Below are positions 33,909 through 42,021 of a stretch of 64,000 nt of DNA, in pieces. Positions within the stretch are counted from its first letter, which is position 1. Every line of letters begins with the position of its first letter. Origin of the DNA: Streptomyces wedmorensis (GTDB lineage Bacteria > Actinomycetota > Actinomycetes > Streptomycetales > Streptomycetaceae); the NCBI RefSeq assembly GCF_000716445.1, contig NZ_JNWK01000008.1, positions 99,939 through 163,938 of the forward strand, read 5' to 3'. The position numbers were made by a program, and so were the translations under genes. The notes under the pieces were generated by a model. The model saw only the letters and a list, made by a program, of their open reading frames with translations. It made no database searches and was not told the DNA's origin.

Positions 33909-35161
33909 GCGAGACCTCAGGCAGGGCGCCCGACGAGGCGCCTGACGAGGTGTCCGGCACGGCGCCGGACGGGACGCCCGGTGAGGTGCTCCGCGGGGAC
34001 GGCGGTGCTCGTGACGAGCGCGACGCCCTGGATGAACGCAACGACGTGAGTGGACAGCGCATGGTGAACATCGAGACCGGGCCCGGCGCGGGCGACGGCG
34101 ACGAAGAACTCGCGCTGCGGCGGCTCTTCCAGGGAGCCGTGGCCGGCCTGGAGCCCACCGCGGGCTCGCTGGAGCACCTGCGCCGTGCCGTCCCCGCGCG
34201 CCGGGCCCGCAAGCGCCAGGCCTTCGTCGGGGCCTGCGCCGCCGCGGTCCTCATCGGGACGGCCGTGCCCGCGTTCGTGCACGTCGCCTCCTCGGGCGGC
34301 CTCTCGGCCTCCGACGCGGTGAACGCCGGCCACGGCGAGGACGCCCAGGGCGGCACCGGCGACGACGCCGGCGTCGAGGGCGCCCAGAGCACCAAGGCCC
34401 CGGTCGGCGGCGTCTCGCCGAGCCAGGGCACCGACGAGGGCTCCGCGGGCGACCCGCGGTCGCCGGGAGCCGCCGGCGGACCGCGCCAGTCGCAGGACGG
34501 GGGCAACGGCTCCGCCCCCCGCTGCGCCGCCGACCAGCTCGGCGTCAGCAGCGAAGGGGCCCAGGGGCCCGACGACCAGGGCAGGTTCCACGGCAACTTC
34601 CGCATCGCCAACGTGTCCGGCCGGGACTGCGTCGTGGACGGCGCCGGAGTCGTCGGCTTCGAGGCCCGCGGCGCGGCCGACCCGGGGCGGATCTCCGTGG
34701 TCCGGCACACCTCGGGGGACGGCGGCGGCGGGCTGCCCGACCCCTCGCAGGAGTCGTCCTCGGTCGTCCTGAAGCCGAACGGCTCGTACGAGGTGAAGTT
34801 CGTCTGGGTGCCGAGCGAGACCTGTCCCACGACCGGGACCTCGCCGACCCCGACGCCGCCCACCCCGACCGAGCAGCCGACCGAGCAGCCGCCGACGGCC
34901 CCGCCCACCACCACCGTCGACCCCGGACCCACCACGGGCACCGGAGGCACCGGTACGGCGGGCACCGGCGCGGAGGCGGGCGCGGGTTCCGAGGCGGGGG
35001 CCGGAGTCTCGGCCCAGCTGCTCCACGACGACGGGGCTCCGGCGGACGGCAGCGTCGTGGTCAGCCACACCGCCGAGCCGGGCGGCCCCACGGCATCGGC
35101 GATCGTCACCAACGCCTGCGCCGGCGTCATCTACCGGACCGGGATCCTGAGCGCCTCCTGA
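33905..35161 (+). CDS. Single-pass membrane protein partner of the sigma factor
   Basis: 418 residues, ATG overlapping the sigma gene stop. An acidic N-terminus (about 100 residues, LALRRLFQGAVAGLEPTAGSLEHLRRAVPARRARKR) precedes one TM at about 102-122. Outside is a long Gly/Ser/Thr/Pro-rich region, a conserved beta-rich section (CAADQLGVSSEG, FHGNFRIANVSGRDCVVDGAGVVGF) with paired cysteines, and a Pro/Thr stalk. No zinc anti-sigma motif (HxxxCxxC) is seen, so it is a candidate non-ZAS regulator by position only. Confidence 0.8.
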   Translation: MSETSGRAPDEAPDEVSGTAPDGTPGEVLRGDGGARDERDALDERNDVSGQRMVNIETGPGAGDGDEELALRRLFQGAVAGLEPTAGSLEHLRRAVPARRARKRQAFVGACAAAVLIGTAVPAFVHVASSGGLSASDAVNAGHGEDAQGGTGDDAGVEGAQSTKAPVGGVSPSQGTDEGSAGDPRSPGAAGGPRQSQDGGNGSAPRCAADQLGVSSEGAQGPDDQGRFHGNFRIANVSGRDCVVDGAGVVGFEARGAADPGRISVVRHTSGDGGGGLPDPSQESSSVVLKPNGSYEVKFVWVPSETCPTTGTSPTPTPPTPTEQPTEQPPTAPPTTTVDPGPTTGTGGTGTAGTGAEAGAGSEAGAGVSAQLLHDDGAPADGSVVVSHTAEPGGPTASAIVTNACAGVIYRTGILSAS

Positions 35162-35193
35162 GGCGCTCACCCGGTGGACCCCCGGGCCGGGGG

Positions 35194-35316
35194 CCAGGGA
35201 CCTACAGGCCCAGAGGCCTGCGGGTTCAGGGGCCTACAACAGGTCCAGAGGCCTGCGGGTCCAGGGACCTACAGGCCCAGAAGCCCGCGGGTCCAGGGCC
35301 TACAGGCCCAGGGCCT
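35194..35316. repeat. Hairpin-forming tandem repeats at the SURF1 3' end
   Basis: Three and a half copies of a 32-34-bp unit containing CCTACAGGCCCAGAGGCCTG. CAGGCC-CAGA-GGCCTG makes a perfect six-base stem in copy 1, with a G-U pair in copy 2. The last partial copy contains the TAG stop and final codons of the SURF1 gene (minus strand). The array occupies the whole spacer to the convergent sigma-partner gene. Confidence 0.85.
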
Positions 35317-36040
35317 CGTCCCGGGACGCCTCCGCCTCGCGGCGGACGAGGCGGAACCACATGAAGACGACGAAGCCGGCGAAGACGAACCACTCCGCGG
35401 TGTAGCCGAGGTTCTGGAAGGCCTTCGCGTCCAGGCCTGTCCCCGCCGCCGCGGCGGCCGGGACCGGCGTCAGGCCGGCGGGGGAGTCGGCGAGGGTGAT
35501 CCAGGCGTCGTAGACGTCGTCCGTCACCACGTTCACCAGGGACGCCGCGCTGATCATGCCGAGCTGGCCCTCGGGCAGCCCGCCCGCGGTGTGGACGCCC
35601 TTCGTACCCGCGTTCTCCGAGGCCTGGAGCGCGCCCACCACCGTGACCTCGCCGGACGGCGGCGCGGGGGCCTCGGCGCCCGTGGGGAGCCAGCCCCGGA
35701 CCACCGGCAGGGACCGGCCGCCGTCCGTCTTCAGCAGCGTCAGGACGTACGAGCCGGTGCGGCCGTCCAGCTCGCGGTCCGGGACCAGGAACTGCTCCCC
35801 GAACCGGCCGCGCGCCTCGGCCGGACGACCCGAGGTCTCGGTGTCCACCGGCAGCAGGGACGCCAGCGGCTCCGCCTTCAGCGAGCTGGGCGCGGGCCGC
35901 TGCTCGGCCTCCTGGTGGGAGTCGACGCGGTCCTCGAACTTGCCGAGCTGCCAGGTGCCCATGAAGACGCAGAACGGGATCGCGAGGAGCACGAAGGCGT
36001 TGATCCCCCACCAGCGGGGCGTTCTCAGGAACCGGTACAC
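35300..36040 (-). CDS. SURF1 family protein
   Basis: 246 residues. N-terminal TM (about 12-33, WGINAFVLLAIPFCVFMG) followed by the SURF1 hallmark TWQLGKFEDR, an outward domain with RGRFGEQFLVPDRELDGRTG and VVRGWLPTG, and a C-terminal TM (about 210-230, WFVFAGFVVFMWFRLV). SURF1 proteins assist heme a insertion into cytochrome c oxidase. The extreme C-terminus is encoded in the tandem repeat downstream. Confidence 0.92.
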   Translation of the reverse strand: MYRFLRTPRWWGINAFVLLAIPFCVFMGTWQLGKFEDRVDSHQEAEQRPAPSSLKAEPLASLLPVDTETSGRPAEARGRFGEQFLVPDRELDGRTGSYVLTLLKTDGGRSLPVVRGWLPTGAEAPAPPSGEVTVVGALQASENAGTKGVHTAGGLPEGQLGMISAASLVNVVTDDVYDAWITLADSPAGLTPVPAAAAAGTGLDAKAFQNLGYTAEWFVFAGFVVFMWFRLVRREAEASRDEALGL

Positions 36041-36166
36041 GCCCCCACGGTACGCAAGCCCGCCCCGCCCCCCGTCGGCCGGGTCCCCGCCGGAGGCGCC
36101 GTCCCGGTGCCCGCCCCGCCCGGTGATCAGGCCGGGCAGGGCGGGCGACCGTCAGTGCCCCGCCGG

Positions 36167-37999
36167 TCAGGCCGGGCCGCCCGGCACCTCACCCCCCAGA
36201 TGCCTCGCGGCGAAGGCCAGGTCCAGGCCGACCTGCTTGATGCGCTCCTCCACCACCAGCGAGCCGTGGCCCGCGTCGTACCGGTAGACGTCGTGGACCG
36301 CGCCGCGGGCCGCGAGCCGGTCCACGTAGTTGTCGATCTGCCGGATCGGGCAGCGCGGGTCGTTGACGCCGGCCGAGATGTGCACCGGGGCCTTCACCGC
36401 GTCCACGTACGTCAGCGGGGACGAGGCCGCGTACCGCTCGGGCACCTCCTCGGGCGAACCGCCGAGCAGCGTCCGGTCCAGCGCCTTGAGGGCCTCCATC
36501 TCGTCCTCGTACGCCGTGACGTAGTCCGCGACCGGGACCGCCGCCAGACCGACCGCCCAGTCGTCCGGCCGGGTGCCCAGGCCGAGGAGCGTCAGGTAGC
36601 CGCCCCAGGAGCCGCCGGAGAGGACGAGTCGCGACGGATCGGAGAGGCCGCTCGCCACCGCCCACGCGCGGACCGCCGTGATGTCCTCCAGCTCGATCAG
36701 ACCGACCCGGTGCTTGAGCGCGTCGGTCCACTCCCGGCCGTACCCCGTCGAGCCCCGGTAGTTGACCCGCACCACCGCGTAGCCGTGGTCCACCCAGGCC
36801 GCCGGCCCCGACGCGAAGGCGTCGCTGTCGTGCCAGGCCGGGCCGCCGTGCACCTCGAAGATCGTGGGGAAGGGGCCCTCGCCCTCCGCCGGGCGCTGCA
36901 CGAGCGCGTGGACCCTGCCGCCGGGTCCGTCCACCCACACGTCCTCCACGGGCACCGACGGCGGGGCCTTCGCGCCGGGCGGGTCGAGGACGACGCCGCC
37001 GGCCGTGGAGCGCACCGCCGGCGGCTCGGCGGCCGAGGACCACAGGTACTCGACGCTGCCGTCGGGCCGGGCCGTCGCGCTCGACACCGAGCCGGCCGGG
37101 GTCTCCACCCCGACCAGGGCGCCGGTGGCGATCTCGTACCGCCACAGCTCGCTGCGCGCCTCGAAGCTGTGCACGATCAGCAGGCCGGAGCCGTCCGGGT
37201 ACCACTCCGCCGACACGTCGCCCGGCAGGTCGAGCCGGAGGTCGGTCTCGGTGCCGGCCGCCACGTCCCACAGCATCGGCTCCCAGCGGCCGCGCCGCTG
37301 GTGCCCGACGAGCAGCCGGGTGTCGCCCGTCACCGGGGCGAAGCCGAGGACCGTGAGCCCCAGTTCCTCCGTGCCGCCCTTGGTGTCGTCGAGATCGGCG
37401 AGGACGGTTCCGTCCGAGGCGCGCAGCACGCGCAGCGCCGAGTGCATCGCGTCCCCGTGCTCGGTGTGCTCGATCGCGATCAGCGACCCGTCGTACGACA
37501 GGTCACCGACCCCGGCCGACTCCCGGTGCCGGTAGACCTCGACCGGAGCGGCGGCACCGGGGCGTACGAGATGGACCGTGGAGCCGTCCTCGTCCGTGGA
37601 GCGGCCCACCACGAGCGTGCCCTCGCGGCCGATGGCGAGTCCGGCCGGGTAGGAGGCGGCGAGGCCGGGCACGGCGGGCTCGTCCGGGCCGCCGTCGAAC
37701 GGCTGGCGCATCCACACCCCGAACTCGTCGCCGTCGGTGTCCGCGAACCACCAGATCCACGCGCCGTCCGGGGACAGCGTGCCGTCCGTCGTCCCGTTGG
37801 GCCGGTCCGTGACCTGCCGCTGCGTGCCGCTCGCCCGGTCCCAGGCGTACAGCTCGTACGTCCCCGTCGCGTTGGAGACGAACAGCGAGCGGTCGGGGGC
37901 CTCCTCGGCCCACTCGGGCAGGGAGACGCGTGGTGCGCGGAAGCGCTGCTCCCACGCCGGTGTCTCTGCGGTGAGCTCGGTGTTCTTGCTCTCAGTCAT
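36167..37999 (-). CDS. S9 family prolyl oligopeptidase-type peptidase
   Basis: 610 residues. Beta-propeller half with repeated blade sequences (LSPDGAWIWWFAD, DLSYDGSLIAIEH), then an alpha/beta hydrolase half with EVHGGPAWHDSD, RVNYRGSTGYGREW, nucleophile Ser in GGSWGGY, Asp in GVNDPRCP and His in AGHGSLVV. No signal peptide, so it is probably cytosolic. An aminoacyl peptidase/acyl-peptide hydrolase is likely. The next gene, divergent, is a methyltransferase 71 bp away. Confidence 0.93.
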   Translation of the reverse strand: MTESKNTELTAETPAWEQRFRAPRVSLPEWAEEAPDRSLFVSNATGTYELYAWDRASGTQRQVTDRPNGTTDGTLSPDGAWIWWFADTDGDEFGVWMRQPFDGGPDEPAVPGLAASYPAGLAIGREGTLVVGRSTDEDGSTVHLVRPGAAAPVEVYRHRESAGVGDLSYDGSLIAIEHTEHGDAMHSALRVLRASDGTVLADLDDTKGGTEELGLTVLGFAPVTGDTRLLVGHQRRGRWEPMLWDVAAGTETDLRLDLPGDVSAEWYPDGSGLLIVHSFEARSELWRYEIATGALVGVETPAGSVSSATARPDGSVEYLWSSAAEPPAVRSTAGGVVLDPPGAKAPPSVPVEDVWVDGPGGRVHALVQRPAEGEGPFPTIFEVHGGPAWHDSDAFASGPAAWVDHGYAVVRVNYRGSTGYGREWTDALKHRVGLIELEDITAVRAWAVASGLSDPSRLVLSGGSWGGYLTLLGLGTRPDDWAVGLAAVPVADYVTAYEDEMEALKALDRTLLGGSPEEVPERYAASSPLTYVDAVKAPVHISAGVNDPRCPIRQIDNYVDRLAARGAVHDVYRYDAGHGSLVVEERIKQVGLDLAFAARHLGGEVPGGPA

Positions 38000-38070
38000 G
38001 GACCCATGATGCTCCGGGCGGCCGACAATTCGGGTCGCGTCCTCCCCGGCCTGTGGATAACCTCGCCGAC

Positions 38071-38901
38071 ATGTACTCTCCGACCCCCGAAGACTGGCTC
38101 GAGGCCAACCGCGCGCGTTGGGACGAGCGCGTCCCGATCCATGCCGCGAGCGAGTTCTACGACCTCGACGCCTTCCGCGCGGGCAAGGACGCCCTGCGCG
38201 ACTTCGAGCTCGCCGAGGTCGGCGACGTCACCGGGCGTTCCCTGCTGCACCTCCAGTGCCACATCGGCCTCGACACGCTCTCCTGGGCCCGGCACGGCGC
38301 CTCGCACGTCGTCGGCCTGGACTTCTCCGAGCCGGCCGTCGACACCGCCCGCTCGCTCGCCGCCGACCTGGGCCTCCCGCAGGAGCGGGCCGCGTTCGTC
38401 GCCGCCGACGTGTACGACGCGGCGGAGGCCGTCCCGGACCGCGCGTACGACATCGTCTACACCGGCAGCGGGGCGCTGTGCTGGCTCCCGGACATCGACC
38501 GCTGGGCGGAGACCGCCGCCTCGCTGGTCGCGCCCGGCGGTTTCCTCTACGTGGCGGAGTTCCACCCGCTGACCGACTCGCTCGACGACGAGACCGGAAG
38601 CCGGGTCGTCCACGACTACTTCGTCCGTGATCCCTGGGTGGACACGACGCCGGGCACGTACGCCGACCTCGACGCCACGACCGTCCACAACCGCAGCGTG
38701 GAGTGGGTGCACCCGGTCGGCGAGGTCGTCACGGCGCTCGCCGAGGCCGGTCTGCGGATCGAGTTCCTCCACGAGCACGACGCGTCGCTGTTCCCGCGCT
38801 ACGGCGCGCTCCAGCGGCACGAGGACGGCTACTACCGGTTCCCCGCGGACCGCCCCCGCATCCCCCTGATGTACTCGGTCAAGGCCTCCCGCCCGGCCTG
38901 A
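38071..38901 (+). CDS. SAM-dependent methyltransferase
   Basis: 276 residues from ATG 38071; TAACCT (38058-38063) ends seven bases before it and no SD is seen, so a leaderless message is likely. Class I fold: LLHLQCHIGLDTLSWARHG (motif I variant, H in place of G), VVGLDFSEPAVDTARSLA, FVAADVYDAAEA, IVYTGSGALCWLPDIDRW. C-terminal strands follow. The acceptor substrate is unknown; these proteins form a common family annotated as small-molecule methyltransferases. Confidence 0.88.
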   Translation: MYSPTPEDWLEANRARWDERVPIHAASEFYDLDAFRAGKDALRDFELAEVGDVTGRSLLHLQCHIGLDTLSWARHGASHVVGLDFSEPAVDTARSLAADLGLPQERAAFVAADVYDAAEAVPDRAYDIVYTGSGALCWLPDIDRWAETAASLVAPGGFLYVAEFHPLTDSLDDETGSRVVHDYFVRDPWVDTTPGTYADLDATTVHNRSVEWVHPVGEVVTALAEAGLRIEFLHEHDASLFPRYGALQRHEDGYYRFPADRPRIPLMYSVKASRPA

Positions 38902-38904
38902 CCG

Positions 38905-39195
38905 CTACGACCGGCCGAGCCTGATGACGGCGCGTCCGCCCTTCAGATCCACCGTCGAGTGGTGGGGCGGGGCGCCGTCCTCCTCGTCGTCGCGCATGAC
39001 CAGGGAGCTCTGGCGCTCCTTGAGCTCGTTCTGCTTGCCCTGCGAGAAGGTCGCGTGCAGCTGCTCGAAGCCGGTCGAGGAGACCTGGCCGGTGCGCTTG
39101 CCGCGCCCCGTCACGCGCAGCAGCTGGTCGGCGAAGGCGATCACGGTGAGCAGGATGACCAGGCCGGGCAGCGTCACGAACACGGCGAACTCCAT
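38905..39195 (-). CDS. Small membrane protein, DUF6191-like
   Basis: 96 residues from ATG 39195. One N-terminal TM helix (EFAVFVTLPGLVILLTVIAF), then a basic stretch (RVTGRGKRTGQVSSTGFEQLHATFSQGKQNEL) and an acidic tail with DDEEDGAPPH. It converges on the methyltransferase gene with only 3 bp between stops. Conserved in Streptomyces, role unknown. Confidence 0.78.
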   Translation of the reverse strand: MEFAVFVTLPGLVILLTVIAFADQLLRVTGRGKRTGQVSSTGFEQLHATFSQGKQNELKERQSSLVMRDDEEDGAPPHHSTVDLKGGRAVIRLGRS

Positions 39196-39251
39196 GCGCC
39201 CATCAGAACACGGCCCGGGGCGCACTGTCAGCGGTGCCGTCGGCCCCGCGT

Positions 39252-40289
39252 TCAGGGGGCGCTGTAGGGCCGCACGTGGTGGGTCCGGCGGCCGTCCGGG
39301 CCGAGGACCTGCGCCCCTATCTTGTGGGTGCGGAGCGAGAGCGAGGTGCCCGCGACGCGGAGCGCCGGGGCGGCCCGCACCATCGCCGCGGTGATGTCGT
39401 GCAGTTCGTCGACGGTACGGAGCCACATGGCGAGGGCCAGGTTGTGCGGCCCGGTGACCGAGGTGATCACGCGGGTCTGCCGCAGCCGGGTCAGCGCCGC
39501 CACCGTCGCCGACACCTCCAGGGGCGGGACGTCGGCCGTGACCATCGCCCAGACCGGGCGCCCGGAGAACCGGGGGGCGGCCTGGCAGTGCTGGTGGAGC
39601 ACGCCGGCACTGGTGAGGGTGTCCAGGCGGCGGCGCACCGTGGACTCGCTCGTGCCGCACTGCCGGGCGAGTTCGGCGGCGCTGCGGCGGGCGTCTCCGG
39701 CGAGCTCCGCGACCAGTCTGCGGTCGAGCTCCGTGACGTACGGGTACGCGCGCGCGTGCGCGAGGCGGGGCCGCCGGTCGCCGTTCACGGTCTCGGCGAG
39801 GAGCTGGGCCTGTCCCGGGGGGAGCTGTTCGAGCCGGGACCGGTACGGGCGGTTGTGGAGCCGGGTGACGACCTGGGTGCGGGACCGGACCACCCCGGGC
39901 AGCCGCCGGATGCGGTCGGCGAGGTAGGCGTCGAGCGCGTACAGGTCGGGCCAGGCCACGAGCAGCACCAGATCGGCGTCGCCCGTCACCTGGTGGACGC
40001 CGAGGGTGCAGGGGTCGCCGGCGACCTCGACGGCGGTGGCCTCCGCGTCGCCGGGGACGCACTCCAGCTCGATCCAGGCGTGCAGGGTGGCGTCCGTGCC
40101 CAGACGGGCGGCGAGCAGGGAGTTCCAGGCGTAGCCTCCGGAGTTGAGGTGCTCCCAGCGCCGGGCGAGGGTGTCGGGACTCGTGCCCAGGACCGCCGAC
40201 AGCTGGGTCCAGCTGGCGCGCGGGGCGATCTGCAATGCGTGGATCAGTGACAGATCCGCTTCTCCCAGGACGGATTCCCCGGTATCCAT
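39252..40289 (-). CDS. Double-domain Lrp/AsnC-family regulator
   Basis: 345 residues holding two Lrp units in tandem: HTH 1 near residues 10-55 (SLIHALQIAPRASWTQLSAVL), a RAM-like domain (DLVLLVAWPDLYALDAYLADR), HTH 2 near 180-225 (ELDRRLVAELAGDARRSAAELAR, TSESTVRRRLDTL), and a second RAM domain (LAMWLRTVDELHDI). Such fused proteins act as internal dimers. Divergent from the TPR protein gene; the 163-bp spacer probably carries its binding sites. Effector unknown, perhaps an amino acid. Confidence 0.9.
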   Translation of the reverse strand: MDTGESVLGEADLSLIHALQIAPRASWTQLSAVLGTSPDTLARRWEHLNSGGYAWNSLLAARLGTDATLHAWIELECVPGDAEATAVEVAGDPCTLGVHQVTGDADLVLLVAWPDLYALDAYLADRIRRLPGVVRSRTQVVTRLHNRPYRSRLEQLPPGQAQLLAETVNGDRRPRLAHARAYPYVTELDRRLVAELAGDARRSAAELARQCGTSESTVRRRLDTLTSAGVLHQHCQAAPRFSGRPVWAMVTADVPPLEVSATVAALTRLRQTRVITSVTGPHNLALAMWLRTVDELHDITAAMVRAAPALRVAGTSLSLRTHKIGAQVLGPDGRRTHHVRPYSAP

Positions 40290-40452
40290 GTACCTCCTTG
40301 GTCGATCCCGGGCAAACCCTGGGTGCGGGCTCCGGGAAGCCCCAGGATGTGGACCAGGGCAAATGCATTCAAGCCGCGACGGTGGCTGATTTCCATGAAA
40401 TCCGTCCTAAGTCACAGGAGAAGGACGGAGAAGGAACACGGGGGCTGGGGCG

Positions 40453-41844
40453 ATGTGGGCAGGAGAATCGGCGGAAAGCGCAATCTTGTGGGGCGAGCCG
40501 GTCGGCTTCGACCAGCTCGCCGCCGCCGAGAGCGGCTACGCCGGCTGCGGACCGGCCGAACAGCTCCTGTGGGAGCGGCTGTCCGTCTTCGAGGGCGCCT
40601 TCGGCAGGGACGCCGTCCGTGAGGTCTGCGCCTCCGGCGCGCTGCCCGCCAAGGACATCCAGGCGGTCCTGGACCGGCTCGCGCCCCTCGCGCTGCTCCC
40701 CGTCGACGACCTCTTCGACGGCGAGGAAGGCCTGCCCCGTTACTGGATGCCGCACCCGATGCGGGCCGTCGGCGCCCGCCGGCTCACCGCGCGCGGAGAC
40801 CGCTGGGTGGTCGTCCTGCACCACCGCAGGTGGTGCGTGAAGCTGGCCCGGCAGGCCGCCGACTGGTGGCAGCGCGGCCGGCAGCTCGACGCCAGGGACC
40901 TCGCCCTGCGGGAACTCCCCGACCTGGCGGCCGCCATGGACCCCACGACCGCGCCGCTGTCGCCGAGCAACGAGGCCGACACGGCCGTCGACATCGCGGT
41001 CTCCCTGTGGTTCCTGTGGGTGGCCTGCGGGCGCATCGCAGAGGGCCGGGCCCGGCTGCGGCACGCCCTCAGCCTGCACGCGGGACCCGCGCCCGCCCGC
41101 GCCCTGTGGCTCGCCGCCTTCCTGGAGCTGGAGTCGGGCCGCCCCGAGGACGCCGACCCGCTCCTCGTGCAGGCGTGGGCGGCGGCCGTACGGGACGGGG
41201 ACGACCGCTGCCTGGCGCTCCTCGCCCATCTGCGCGGCTCGACCGCCCTCTACCAGGGGCGTACGCGCGCGGCGGCGGCCGAATTCCGGGACGCGCTGGT
41301 CCTGATGGAGGAGCACCCGGAGTTCGGGCCGACCCGGCGGGCGTGCTGGGTCGGCCTCGCGCTCTCCCTGTGCCGCACCGAGCCGGAGGCCGCCCAGGAG
41401 GCGCTGGACCAGGCCGACCTGGACCGGGAGAGCCGTCGGGCCTGGGTGGGCCGCGACCTGTTCGCCGACGCCTGGGCGTACCACGTACGGGCCGAACTCG
41501 TGGCCTGGGACGGGGACCGGGGGCGGGCCGCGGAGTACGCCCGGCGGGCCCTGCGCGAGCACCTGCGCCTCGGTTCCGCGGTGGGCGCGGCCTGTGCCGC
41601 GGAACTCCTGGCCCAGATGCGGGCGCTGGACGGGTGCCACGACGAGGCGGCCCATCTCCTCGGCGCGGTCGACCTGTTGCGCACCTCGGTCTTCGACTCC
41701 TCGTACCGGCCCGCGGAGTACTGCGTGGTGACACGCGCCCGCGGGGAGGCGGCCCTCCGGGCCCTGTTCGACGACACGGACCTGAAGAGCGCGTACGAAG
41801 AGGGCGCGAGGCGCGGCCTGTTCATGCTCGCGGGCGAAGGCTAG
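40453..41844 (+). CDS. TPR-repeat protein resembling the C-terminal part of STAND regulators
   Basis: 463 residues. AEQLLWERLSVFEGAFGRDAVREVC followed by a winged-helix-like region and about six helical TPR-type pairs (ARALWLAAFLELESGRPEDA, LALLAHLRGSTALYQGRTRAA, AACAAELLAQMRALDGCHDEA) matches the portion that normally follows the NB-ARC/AAA module in COG3903-type ATPases. No P-loop is present, and the divergent Lrp gene leaves only 163 bp upstream, so the NTPase is truly absent. It may act as a scaffold or DNA-binding regulator without nucleotide control. Confidence 0.75.
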   Translation: MWAGESAESAILWGEPVGFDQLAAAESGYAGCGPAEQLLWERLSVFEGAFGRDAVREVCASGALPAKDIQAVLDRLAPLALLPVDDLFDGEEGLPRYWMPHPMRAVGARRLTARGDRWVVVLHHRRWCVKLARQAADWWQRGRQLDARDLALRELPDLAAAMDPTTAPLSPSNEADTAVDIAVSLWFLWVACGRIAEGRARLRHALSLHAGPAPARALWLAAFLELESGRPEDADPLLVQAWAAAVRDGDDRCLALLAHLRGSTALYQGRTRAAAAEFRDALVLMEEHPEFGPTRRACWVGLALSLCRTEPEAAQEALDQADLDRESRRAWVGRDLFADAWAYHVRAELVAWDGDRGRAAEYARRALREHLRLGSAVGAACAAELLAQMRALDGCHDEAAHLLGAVDLLRTSVFDSSYRPAEYCVVTRARGEAALRALFDDTDLKSAYEEGARRGLFMLAGEG

Positions 41845-41862
41845 GAGCCCGACGGCGGTTCA

Positions 41863-41978
41863 GGGACCGACAGGTTCCGGCCCGTCGGGTCGGGACCGAC
41901 AGGTTCCGGCCCTTCAGTTCGGGTCCGACAGGTTCCGGCCCGTCGGGTCGGGTCCGACAGGTTCCGGCCCTTCAGGTC
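41863..41978. repeat. Four exact-period 29-bp tandem repeats
   Basis: Copies start at 41863, 41892, 41921 and 41950; the unit opens GGGACCGACAGGTTCCGGCCC. Copies 1 and 3 end CGTCGGGTC and copies 2 and 4 end TTCAGTTC or TTCAGGTC, so there is a 58-bp higher-order unit. GTCGG...CCGAC across unit borders forms a hairpin. It fills the spacer between the TPR gene and ydcF-like gene. Confidence 0.95.
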
Positions 41979-42009
41979 CCGGCCTGGGCCCCTTGTCCGA
42001 GGCCCTGTC

Positions 42010-42015
42010 TACGAT
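42010..42015 (+). promoter_or_regulatory. -10-like box of a leaderless YdcF transcript
   Basis: TACGAT ends six bases before ATG 42022; no SD sequence. Confidence 0.4.
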
Positions 42016-42021
42016 GTCGGA

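Noticed and set aside
36110..36175. Repeat of GATCAGGCCGGGC between SURF1 and the S9 peptidase, also near 47.8 and 55.9 kb
   Set aside because: Short, imperfect copies of a motif frequent in Streptomyces terminators; no consistent element boundary.
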